Assembly (NCBI GenBank): GCA_016794585.1
Contig: JAEUJM010000013.1
Span: 310,001-374,000, forward strand
From: Acidimicrobiales bacterium
GTDB taxonomy: Bacteria > Actinomycetota > Acidimicrobiia > Acidimicrobiales > DATDAH01
Length of the DNA stretch: 64,000 nt
Reading direction: 5' to 3'
In this document: one piece after another, positions 9,480-17,012 of the stretch
Layout: each line of letters opens with the position of its first letter
How positions within the stretch are numbered: the first letter of the stretch is position 1
Notes under the pieces: generated by a model
What the model was told of the DNA's origin: nothing
The model's input: the letters and a program-made list of their open reading frames with translations, nothing else
Database searches by the model: none
Program-made: the position numbers and the translations under genes

Positions 9480-9926
9480 ATGAAGCGACTCGCTCTGCTC
9501 CTCGCCGCCACCGCCCTCGTCCTCGCCGCCTGCGGCAGCGACGGCGGCGACGACGCCAGCTCCAGCACCACGGCCGGGGGCGACACCACCGAGACGACGG
9601 CCACGGGCTCGGACTCCGGCGCCACCGACCCGGCCGACCTCCCCAGCTACGACAACGTGGCCGAGGTCGGCGCCGACCTGGGCTGTGAGCTGGAGTACGA
9701 CGGCATCGTCGACGCCGACCGCGAGTACAGCACCTGCGTGTTCGAGGGCGAGCAGGCGCTGATCTACATCTACACCGACCCCACCTTCGTCAGCGACATC
9801 GTCGCCGCTGGTGCCCCCGCTCTGGCCTACGGCGCGAACTGGACCGTCGAGGTCGAGACCGCGCCCGTGGCCGACAGCGTGGCGAGCGCCACGGGCGGCG
9901 CCGTCGCCCCCACCGCCGCCGGCTGA
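9480..9926 (+). CDS. Small secreted lipoprotein, unknown function
   Basis: The 148-residue product starts MKRLALLLAATALVLAAC, a textbook lipoprotein signal with lipobox LAAC (Cys18). A Ser/Thr/Gly/Asp-rich linker of about 35 residues follows, then a small domain with two cysteines (GCELEY and YSTCVFEG) that could form a disulfide. The ATG at 9480 is chosen because the signal peptide begins there; the frame is open further upstream without coding character. It lies 49 bp after the SGNH gene on the same strand and faces the CoA-transferase gene. I recognise no family. Confidence 0.75.
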   Translation: MKRLALLLAATALVLAACGSDGGDDASSSTTAGGDTTETTATGSDSGATDPADLPSYDNVAEVGADLGCELEYDGIVDADREYSTCVFEGEQALIYIYTDPTFVSDIVAAGAPALAYGANWTVEVETAPVADSVASATGGAVAPTAAG

Positions 9927-9959
9927 GCCCGGGCGCCGGTCGGACCGGACCGCCCCCCG

Positions 9960-11147
9960 TCAGTCTCCAGCGGCGTCGAGGAACTCCCGGCGCAGCCCGG
10001 GGCCGTGCTCGTCGAGCGCGGCCGCCCGAGGTCGCGCCGGGTCGTCGTCGAGCGAGCTGAGGTGGAACGGATGCCCGGGGATCCGCAGCCGGGTGCCCTC
10101 CACTTCGAGGACCATATGCCGGGCGTTGGCCTGGGCCGACTCGAGGGCCTCGGGCACGGTGCGGACCATCCCCGCAGGGACGCCGGCGCGCTGGAGTTGG
10201 TCCACCACCTCAGCCCGCGACCGCCCGGCGAGGAGCGCTTCGAGCTCGGCTCTCAGCTCGTCGCGGTGGGCGACGCGAGCGGCCACGTCGACGAACCGCT
10301 CGTCTTCGGCCAGCTCGGGGCGCCCGAGCGTGGCGGCCAGCACGGCGAAGGCGGGGTCGCCGGGAGCGCAGATGGCGACCGGCCCGTCGGCCACGTCGTA
10401 GATCTCGAACGGCGTGGCCAACGGGTTGGCGTTGCCCTGCCGGTGGGGCACCACGCCGTTGGACAGGTAGTCGAAGACGTGGGCGCCCAGGATGCCGAGC
10501 AGCGAGTCGAACATGGCGATGTCGACCCGTGACCCCACGCCGGTGCCGCGGCTCTGCACCAGCGCGGCGTTCACCGCAGCAAAGGCGTTGAGCCCCGACA
10601 GGTAGTCGGCGATGGAGGTGCCGGCCATCACCGGCGGCCCGTCCGGGAAGCCGGTCACGCTCATCAGCCCCGACTCGGCCTGGATCACGACGTCGAACGC
10701 GCCCTCCCACGCCTGGGGGCCGGTCTGACCGAAACCGCTGATAGAGGCGTACACGAGCCGCGGGTTCCGCTCGTGCACCGCCTCCCACCCCCAGCCCCAG
10801 GCGTCGAGCGCGCCGGGCCGGAAGTTCTCCACGAGCACGTCGGCACGGTCCACGATGGACTCGAGCAGCGGACGGTCCGTTGGCGAGGCCAGGTCGGCCA
10901 CCAGGCTCTCCTTGCCGTGGTTGACGGCGTTGAAGAACTCGGGCTCGCCGTCCACCAGCGGCGGGTACTGCCGGCCCATGTCCCCGTTGGGCGCCTGCTC
11001 GACCTTGATCACCCGCGCGCCCATCTCGGCGAGCAGCATCGTGCAGTACGGGCCTGACAGGGCGTGGGTGAGGTCCAGCACCAGGACGCCCTCCAGCGGT
11101 CCTCGACGGACCATGGGGCGACCGGCGGGGCGCTCTTCGTCAGCCAT
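9960..11147 (-). CDS. Class III (CaiB/BaiF) CoA-transferase
   Basis: This 395-residue protein has the normal length and motifs of formyl-CoA/succinyl-CoA:acid CoA-transferases. LEGVLVLDLTHALSGPYCTM opens the Rossmann fold, VENFRPGALDAWG is present near residue 107, and QAESGLMSVTG near 157 is diagnostic. Asp181 in GTSIADYLSG occupies the position of the catalytic Asp that forms the aspartyl-CoA thioester in the family. It acts in the cytosol to move CoA between carboxylic acids; the substrate cannot be read from sequence. An excellent ribosome-binding site (GAGGAGATC) precedes ATG 11147. The gene follows the ATPase/GNAT fusion gene by only 15 bp, so the two are probably cotranscribed. Confidence 0.9.
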   Translation of the reverse strand: MADEERPAGRPMVRRGPLEGVLVLDLTHALSGPYCTMLLAEMGARVIKVEQAPNGDMGRQYPPLVDGEPEFFNAVNHGKESLVADLASPTDRPLLESIVDRADVLVENFRPGALDAWGWGWEAVHERNPRLVYASISGFGQTGPQAWEGAFDVVIQAESGLMSVTGFPDGPPVMAGTSIADYLSGLNAFAAVNAALVQSRGTGVGSRVDIAMFDSLLGILGAHVFDYLSNGVVPHRQGNANPLATPFEIYDVADGPVAICAPGDPAFAVLAATLGRPELAEDERFVDVAARVAHRDELRAELEALLAGRSRAEVVDQLQRAGVPAGMVRTVPEALESAQANARHMVLEVEGTRLRIPGHPFHLSSLDDDPARPRAAALDEHGPGLRREFLDAAGD

Positions 11148-11162
11148 GGTGATCTCCTCGGT

Positions 11163-12656
11163 TCAGATGGATGCTCCCACTCGCCTGAGCTGATCGAGGA
11201 CGTACTCGAGGAGCTGCTCGGCGAACGGGTGCCGCAGGTGGATCTCGGTCGGGTCGACCGGCGTGTCTCCGAGCCGCTGGTAGCGCACCACGTCGACGCC
11301 ACGATGGGCGAGGGGGAGGACGCCGGCGAACACGAAGCCCTCACCGGCCAGCACATCCGCCGCCCACGACGCCGTCGGCCGGTCGAGTGGGAGATCGGCG
11401 TAGCTCACCCCGATCCCGCTCCTCGCGATCAGGGCGAGACGCTGGCGCACGGCGCCCGCCAGATCGGCGCCGGGGTCGGCACAGGTCATCACGGCGTGGC
11501 CGAGGTCGGCGCGCACGGTCAGGTCCATCTGCGACGCGCTCCCCGGCCCAGGCGGACCACCCGAGGCACCGACCGTACGGTCGAGCTCGATACGGCGGTA
11601 GATCTCCCCGACCATGGCCGCATCCCGCTCCGGCGCGTGCACCGTCTGGTGCGGGATGGGAGCCACCGGCACCACGCCGCCGACCACGGCCTCCCGGTGC
11701 GCCTGCTCGCTGCCGTCGATCGCCCGGAAGCGGATCGGGGGGAGGAACCCGAGCTGCACCGACGCCACGGGGCGGTCGGCCTGCGACCGGGTGTGGGCGG
11801 TCACGGCGGCGCCTTCCAGGGCCAACACGCCGTGGTCGCGCATCCACTGCTCGAGCCGCTCATGGCCTGCGTGCATCAGGTGGTGACCCCGGAAGCGGGG
11901 GTCGACCATGGCCCTTCCGCCCTCGACGAGGACGTCCCCTTCGTGCTCGATGAGCACCGCCGAGTGACCGACGACCTCGCCGTCGGGGGTCACCGAGACG
12001 AACGACGCCTGGTGGCCCGACGCGAGCATCGACGCCAGCAGGTCCGGTCGGTAGTACTCGTCGTGTTGGTACGTGTACCCGTAGGTCCTCCATGTGAGGC
12101 GACAGATCGCCTCTGCGTCCGCGGGCCCCGCCTGGCGCACCTCGATGGCGACGTCGGCTCCGATCGCGTCGGCGGACGCCTGCTCCGGCGGCTCGGCGGC
12201 ATCGGAGCCGGCGGGCTCCACGCCCTGGCGGTGATCGACACCGGGGTCGCCATGGCGGACCAGGGTGGTCCGGTTGCCGTCACGGCCGAGCGAGCGGTGC
12301 ACGAAGGAGTCGAGCCACCCGCCGGCCAGCGCGGCGGCCACCGCAGCACCGTCGAGCGCGTCCTCGACCTGGGCGTTGAAGGGCAGGCCCCGGTCGTCGA
12401 GGTGGACGAGGGCCTGGCGGCCGAGCCGGGCCACCCTCACGTCAAGCGCGGCGTCGGCCGGATCGTCGAAGCCGCCCCGGCAGATGGCCCGGGCGACCGC
12501 ACCGGCCACCTGGGCCAGGTTTGCGCCCGCCTCGACGGTGAGTCCCAGGTCGGCCGCGGCGGCCTCGACGACCGCCACGACGAGGGCGTCGCCGTGTGCG
12601 GTCGGCGCGACGTGCAACGTCGCCAGCTCCACCTCGGCCGGACCGGGAACCGCCAC
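11163..12656 (-). CDS. Fusion of an RsbW-like ATPase fold and a GNAT acetyltransferase
   Basis: The product has 497 residues. Residues about 1-110 resemble the GHKL fold of anti-sigma factor kinases (RsbW type): a helix VEAGANLAQVAGAVARAIC in place of the N-box, and LVHLDDRGLPF, matching the D-x-G box. The Glu and Asn that hold Mg-ATP in active RsbW are not evident, so nucleotide binding may be lost. After a linker, residues about 170-310 form a GNAT domain with DPRFRGHHLMHAGHERL as the acetyl-CoA pyrophosphate-binding loop. The last 190 residues look like a second, degenerate GNAT-like half ending DPTEIHLRHPFAEQLLEYVL. It starts at GTG 12656, 15 bp ahead of the CoA-transferase. Domain calls are from motif inspection only. 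Confidence 0.6.
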   Translation of the reverse strand: MAVPGPAEVELATLHVAPTAHGDALVVAVVEAAAADLGLTVEAGANLAQVAGAVARAICRGGFDDPADAALDVRVARLGRQALVHLDDRGLPFNAQVEDALDGAAVAAALAGGWLDSFVHRSLGRDGNRTTLVRHGDPGVDHRQGVEPAGSDAAEPPEQASADAIGADVAIEVRQAGPADAEAICRLTWRTYGYTYQHDEYYRPDLLASMLASGHQASFVSVTPDGEVVGHSAVLIEHEGDVLVEGGRAMVDPRFRGHHLMHAGHERLEQWMRDHGVLALEGAAVTAHTRSQADRPVASVQLGFLPPIRFRAIDGSEQAHREAVVGGVVPVAPIPHQTVHAPERDAAMVGEIYRRIELDRTVGASGGPPGPGSASQMDLTVRADLGHAVMTCADPGADLAGAVRQRLALIARSGIGVSYADLPLDRPTASWAADVLAGEGFVFAGVLPLAHRGVDVVRYQRLGDTPVDPTEIHLRHPFAEQLLEYVLDQLRRVGASI

Positions 12657-12687
12657 CGGGCGAGACTAGCCACGGGCCGCGGCGCCC

Positions 12688-12704
12688 AGCGCCCTTAGGG
12701 CGCT
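12688..12704 (-). terminator. Hairpin after the GT2-SGNH operon
   Basis: Arms AGCGCCC and GGGCGCT pair perfectly around a TTA loop. The hairpin sits 16 bp downstream of the SGNH lipoprotein stop and before the next minus-strand gene. No T-tract follows, as is common in high-GC actinobacteria. Confidence 0.55.
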
Positions 12705-12719
12705 CCCGGGAGGGTCGAC

Positions 12720-13604
12720 TCAGACCTCCGGGCACTCCTCGGGGTGGTCGAGCGTGGGCGGGACGCGCCACGGGGCGTTCTGCCAGTCGAAGCCGACGGC
12801 CACGTTCCACTGCTGCTGCGCGTACTGGATCACCGGGATGGCGAGGCGCTCGGACCCGCCCGGGCAGAGGTGGAGGCCGTCGACCCGGCGCACCCGCTCC
12901 AGGGCGCCGTCCTCGCGCGGGAGGCGATCGGTGTAGCCACCGTCGGGGCCGTTCAGGTACTCGCCGCCCTCGATGTAGTCGACCATGTCGTCGCGCTCGG
13001 CGAGGGCCCGGAACTGGCTGTTGAGGGCGACGAGCTGGAGGGTGTTGGCCTCGTCGGCGACCGCCGGCATCCCCACCCACAGGATGCGGGTGACCCCGGC
13101 CGTGATCATCTCCGCGAACGGGTCGAGCACCTGCTCCTGGTACCACGCCGCCCAGCCCGGGTCTCCCGGCTCGAAGTTGGGGTCGCCGCGCTCCCACGTG
13201 CCGATGAGCATCACGACCAGGTCGGGACGGCTCTCCTCGAGCTGGCGCTGCCAGAGGACCCGCGAGGCGGCATCACGGGCGATGCTCGGCGAGAGCTCGT
13301 AGTTGACCTCGGACTCACCGCCCTCGTTGAGCGCCGTGGCCACGGCCGGCGCGAGGCCGTTCATCACCGAGTCGCCGGCCAGCACGACGCGGAGCTTGTC
13401 CGTCGCGGAGGGCTGGCGGCCGCCGGGCGGGACCGAAGTGGTGGGAGCGGAGGTGGTGGCCGGCGCTGCCGTCGTGGTGGGCGACGTGCCCTGCGCGACC
13501 GCCGGCATCTCCACGTCGGTGGCACACCCCGCGGTCGCGAGGGCGAGCGCCAGCAGCAACGCCGGGAGCGTGAGCGAGCGGAGCGAGCGACGAGCCAGCG
13601 TCAT
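12720..13604 (-). CDS. Secreted SGNH/GDSL-family lipoprotein
   Basis: This 294-residue lipoprotein has signal sequence MTLARRSLRSLTLPALLLAL ending in lipobox ATAGC, then a Thr/Ala/Pro-rich spacer to about residue 70. The hydrolase domain shows VLAGDSVMNGL (block I, Ser nucleophile), VVMLIGTWERGD (block III-like) and VDGLHLCPGGSERLA, giving Asp-x-x-His. Proteins of this DUF459-like type are often linked to acyltransferase-3 proteins and sugar O-acetylation, but no acyltransferase is adjacent here. Its ATG overlaps the TGA of the GT2 gene (13601-13604), so the two are translated together. A much longer open frame upstream is not coding. Confidence 0.8.
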   Translation of the reverse strand: MTLARRSLRSLTLPALLLALALATAGCATDVEMPAVAQGTSPTTTAAPATTSAPTTSVPPGGRQPSATDKLRVVLAGDSVMNGLAPAVATALNEGGESEVNYELSPSIARDAASRVLWQRQLEESRPDLVVMLIGTWERGDPNFEPGDPGWAAWYQEQVLDPFAEMITAGVTRILWVGMPAVADEANTLQLVALNSQFRALAERDDMVDYIEGGEYLNGPDGGYTDRLPREDGALERVRRVDGLHLCPGGSERLAIPVIQYAQQQWNVAVGFDWQNAPWRVPPTLDHPEECPEV

Positions 13605-14317
13605 GCGCCCAAGGACGGGGTGGCGGGAGCGAAGCGCAGACGGAGCAGGATCCAGAGCGCGGCCACGCCGTCGGTCCACTGGATCTTCTTGCCCTCCTCG
13701 CGACCCCGGGCCCGGTAGCTGATGGGCACCTCGAAGATGCGCTCGCCCGCACGCAGGAACTTGCCGGTGACCTCGGCCTCGATGCCGAAACCGGACGAAC
13801 GCAGGCTCACGGTGCGCCACAGCGCCGTGGGCGCCACCTTGAGGCAGGTCTCGATGTCGGACAGCCAGGCGTCGTAGAGGAAGCTGGCCCAGAAGGCGAG
13901 CGCCTTGTTGCCGATCACGTACCAGAAGGAATACGCGGCGTGCCCGCCGTAGGAGCGCTTCCCGTAGACGATGCGGGCGCCCTCGACGAGGATCGGCTCG
14001 AGCAAGGCGGGGAAGTCGGCGGGGTCGTACTCGAGGTCGGCGTCGAGGACGGTCAGCAGGTCGCCCTCCGCCTCGGCGATGCCGCGGCGCAGCGCGGCGC
14101 CCTTGCCCTGGTTCGGGGTCTGGCGCACCAGGCGGACGGCCCCGTCGGCCACGAGGTCCTCGATGGTTTCGAGGCAGCCGTCGGTCGAGCCGTCGTCCAC
14201 GACGAGCACCTCGGTCTCGAGCGGCATCTCGACGGCCAGCAGGCGCTCGAGGGCGTGGCGCAGCGTGGCCCGCTCGTTGTACACGGGCATGACGATGGTG
14301 ATCGAACGCGGTTCCAT
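13601..14317 (-). CDS. Glycosyltransferase family 2, dolichyl-phosphate mannose synthase type
   Basis: This 238-residue cytosolic GT-A enzyme begins MEPRSITIVMPVYNE; VLVVDDGSTDGC, ADLEYDP (DXD-like metal site LDADLEYD) and GFGIEAEVTGKFLRAG follow in the family order. The C-terminus WTDGVAALWILLRLRF is the amphipathic tail seen in polyprenyl-phosphate sugar synthases. It likely charges polyprenyl phosphate with a hexose, which the GT-C enzymes of this region could use as donor (inference). ATG 14317 is preferred to the longer frame because AGGAAG lies 7 bases upstream. It diverges from the GT4 gene and is coupled to the SGNH lipoprotein gene. Confidence 0.85.
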   Translation of the reverse strand: MEPRSITIVMPVYNERATLRHALERLLAVEMPLETEVLVVDDGSTDGCLETIEDLVADGAVRLVRQTPNQGKGAALRRGIAEAEGDLLTVLDADLEYDPADFPALLEPILVEGARIVYGKRSYGGHAAYSFWYVIGNKALAFWASFLYDAWLSDIETCLKVAPTALWRTVSLRSSGFGIEAEVTGKFLRAGERIFEVPISYRARGREEGKKIQWTDGVAALWILLRLRFAPATPSLGA

Positions 14318-14468
14318 GCAGCGCTTCCTGGCCGGGAGGGGGATCCCTGTCTCGGGGAGGTTGTGAGGGGCGCGACGGACTTGGAGCCGCCGCGAGCGGC
14401 TCACCTAGCATACGGGCCGGACCCCCCAGCAGGGGGACCGCGCCCCTTCTTTCTCCTGGACTGCTCAC

Positions 14469-15635
14469 GTGGAACCCTTGCCCTCCGACTCCCGCGTGAA
14501 GCTCGGTGACATCGCTGCCGCCGCCGGCCTCTCGCGCATCCACCTCCTCGCCTGGCGCGACCTCGACGACGTCGAGGCCGGCGGCTCGGAGGTGCACGCC
14601 GCCAACGTGGCCCGTCTGTGGGCCGAGGCCGGCATCGAGGTCACGATGCGCACGTCCTACGCGCAGGGCCACCCTCCCGCCGACGTGCGCGACGGCTACC
14701 ACGTCATCCGCAAGGCCGGCCGGTACCTCGTGTTCCCGCGGGCGGCCCTCAGCGAGGCCACCGGCCGCCACGGACCCCGGGACGGACTCGTCGAGATCTG
14801 GAACGGGATGCCCTTCCTGTCGCCGCTGTGGGCGGGCCAGCCCCGCGTCGTCTGGCTGCACCACGTGCACGGCGACATGTGGAAGATGGTCCTCCCGCCC
14901 CGACTGGCGGCGATGGGCCAGCTCCTCGAGCACCGCCTCGCCCCGGCGCTCTACCGAGGCACGCGCATCGTCACCCTGTCCGAGTCGAGCAAGCGCCAGC
15001 TCGTGTCCGAGCTGCACTTCCGCTCGGACAAGGTGTCGGTGGTGCCCCCGGGCATCGACCCCCAGTTCTCGCCCGGCGGCGAGCGTTCACCCGTCCCCCT
15101 CGTCGTGGCGGTGGGCCGCCTGGTGCCGGTGAAGCACTTCGACCGCCTGCTCCGGACGATGGCCCGGGTGCGCGAGCAGCGACCGGACGCCACCCTGACC
15201 ATCGTCGGCGAGGGGTACGAGCGCCGGAACCTCGACGAGGTGGTGCGCGAGCTCGACGCCGAGTCGTGGGTCACGTTCGCCGGCCGCATCACCGACGAGG
15301 AGCTGGTCGACCTCTACCGCCGGGCGTGGGTCGTCGCATCTGCGTCCTCCCACGAGGGGTGGGGCATGACCCTCACCGAGGCCGCCGCGTGCGGTACCCC
15401 CGCGGTCGCCACGCGCATCTCCGGTCACCTCGACGCCGTCGCCGAGGGCACCGGCGGCCTGCTGGCCGAGGACGACCGGGCCCTGCGCGACCACCTCGTC
15501 ACCGTGCTCAGCGACGACGAGGTCCGCGAGCGACTCAGCGCCGGCGCCCTGGCGCACGCTCAGGCCTTCACCTGGGAGGCCACCGCGGCCGGCACGCTCA
15601 CCGCCCTCGCCCAGGAGGCCCGCCGCCGGCGCTGA
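14469..15635 (+). CDS. Glycosyltransferase family 4
   Basis: This 388-residue GT-B glycosyltransferase has LLAWRDLDDVEAGGSEVHAA at the N-terminal nucleotide/acceptor cleft, then VSVVPPGIDPQFSP, VVAVGRLVPVKHFDRLLRTM and the E-x7-E signature SSHEGWGMTLTEAAACGTP (residues about 295-313), with the second Glu contacting the donor diphosphate. It uses an NDP-sugar on the cytosolic face. It starts at GTG 14469 and shares a 151-bp divergent gap with the GT2 gene. No partner follows on the same strand; arfB converges on it. Confidence 0.9.
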   Translation: MEPLPSDSRVKLGDIAAAAGLSRIHLLAWRDLDDVEAGGSEVHAANVARLWAEAGIEVTMRTSYAQGHPPADVRDGYHVIRKAGRYLVFPRAALSEATGRHGPRDGLVEIWNGMPFLSPLWAGQPRVVWLHHVHGDMWKMVLPPRLAAMGQLLEHRLAPALYRGTRIVTLSESSKRQLVSELHFRSDKVSVVPPGIDPQFSPGGERSPVPLVVAVGRLVPVKHFDRLLRTMARVREQRPDATLTIVGEGYERRNLDEVVRELDAESWVTFAGRITDEELVDLYRRAWVVASASSHEGWGMTLTEAAACGTPAVATRISGHLDAVAEGTGGLLAEDDRALRDHLVTVLSDDEVRERLSAGALAHAQAFTWEATAAGTLTALAQEARRRR

Positions 15636-15661
15636 CGCCGACCCGATCCCGTGAGACCCGG

Positions 15662-16072
15662 CTACTCGGCGTCGGGCGAGCGTCGGTCCCGCTTCACCTC
15701 GCTCCGGCGCCGCTTGGCCTCGAGCCGGCGCCGACGGCTGCCGGCGGTGGGCCGGGACGGGCGTCGAGCGGTCGGCACCCGCAGCGCCTCCGCCAGCTGA
15801 TCGCGGAGGCGGTCGAGGGCGAGGGCGCGGTTGCGGTGCTGTGAGCGCGAGTCGTCGACGCTCACCGTGACGACCGGCCCCAGGCGCGCCACCAGCCGGG
15901 CGCGCTGGGCCTCGGTGAGCGCGTCGCTCGCGGCCAGGTCGAGACGGGCGACCGCCCGGGTGTGGGCCTTGTTGGCGTGCTGGCCCCCCGGCCCGCCCGA
16001 GGGCGCGAACGACCACTCGATCTCGGCGAGCGGGATCTCGCAGTCGGGGGCGACGCGCAGGCGCTGGGCCAT
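15662..16072 (-). CDS. arfB: Ribosome-rescue peptidyl-tRNA hydrolase ArfB
   Basis: The product has 136 residues and the ArfB/ICT1 domain. SGGPGGQHANKAHT carries the catalytic GGQ that hydrolyses peptidyl-tRNA on ribosomes stalled at the end of non-stop mRNA. DSRSQHRNRALAL matches the conserved helix, and the Arg/Lys-rich tail (RRRRLEAKRRRSEVKRDRR) is the part that enters the empty mRNA channel. Length and order are normal. The gene stands alone and converges on the GT4 gene with a 26-bp gap. Confidence 0.9.
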   Translation of the reverse strand: MAQRLRVAPDCEIPLAEIEWSFAPSGGPGGQHANKAHTRAVARLDLAASDALTEAQRARLVARLGPVVTVSVDDSRSQHRNRALALDRLRDQLAEALRVPTARRPSRPTAGSRRRRLEAKRRRSEVKRDRRSPDAE

Positions 16073-16172
16073 CGGGGCGAGGGTAGGCGGGCCGGCGCCC
16101 CCGAGGTGCGGGCCCGAGGGGCATCGTCGGCGGACGACCGGCCCGGCAGGGGCGCACTAGGGTCCGCGCCCG

Positions 16173-16853
16173 ATGCCCGCGTCCGATGCCCCGCCGGTCC
16201 TGCTGCTCCACGGCTTCGCCGCCTCGGCCGACCGCACGTGGCGGGACAACGGATGGGTCGACCTCCTTGGGGACCTGGGGCGCGAGGTGCTCGCGGTCGA
16301 CCTCCTCGGGCACGGGGACGCCGACAAGCCCCACGATCCCGAGGCCTACGCCGACCTCGAGGCCAGGGTCGCCGACGCACTGCCTTCCGGGCCCGTCGAC
16401 GCCGTGGCCTTCTCCCTCGGTGCCCGCGTGCTGCTGCGACTGGCCGCCGAGGACCCGACGCGCTTTCGCCGCATCGTGGTCGCCGGCGTGGGCGACAACC
16501 TCTTCCGCCGCGACGACTCCGAGCCGATCGCCCGGGCCATCGCCGAGGGCCCCGGTGAGGACGACCGGGTGGGCCAGCACTTCGCCCTGCTGGCCGCCGC
16601 ACCCGGGAACGACCCCCTCGCGCTCGCCGCCTGCCTGCGCCGGCCCTCCACGCCGCTGACCGTGGACGAGCTCGGCCGCATCGACCGTCCGGTGCTCGTG
16701 GTGCTGGGCGACCGGGACTTCGCCGGGCCCGCCGACCCCCTGTTGGCGGCGCTGCCCGACGCCCGCCTCGCCACCCTGCGCAACGTCGACCACTTCGCCA
16801 CCCCGAAGGCCATGGGTTTCCTCGACGCCGCCCTCGACTTCCTCGAGGCCTGA
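16173..16853 (+). CDS. Alpha/beta-fold hydrolase
   Basis: This 226-residue hydrolase has the oxyanion segment LLLHGFAASADRTW, the nucleophile elbow AFSLGAR (Ser in a degenerate G-x-S-x-G in which the first Gly is Ala), the acid in LVVLGDRDFAG and the base in LRNVDHFATP. That is a complete catalytic triad of normal order. The cap is short. The substrate cannot be inferred. It starts ATG 16173 and lies divergent to arfB. Confidence 0.8.
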   Translation: MPASDAPPVLLLHGFAASADRTWRDNGWVDLLGDLGREVLAVDLLGHGDADKPHDPEAYADLEARVADALPSGPVDAVAFSLGARVLLRLAAEDPTRFRRIVVAGVGDNLFRRDDSEPIARAIAEGPGEDDRVGQHFALLAAAPGNDPLALAACLRRPSTPLTVDELGRIDRPVLVVLGDRDFAGPADPLLAALPDARLATLRNVDHFATPKAMGFLDAALDFLEA

Positions 16854-17012
16854 CCGGCGCCACGGATCCCGAGCCGGCGCTGACTCACCGGTCCGCCGCT
16901 TTCCCGATCCGAGCGCCCGGAGCCTCAAGACCGACCACCCCACATCCGATGGATCACGGGGCATCGGAACCGGTCCGAAGCCGTTGGTACCACTGGGGAG
17001 GAGCGGCGAGCG

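Noticed and set aside
13605..15017. Long N-terminal extension of the SGNH lipoprotein frame
   Set aside because: A lipoprotein signal begins at 13604 and the extension is antisense to or out of frame with the GT2 and GT4 genes.
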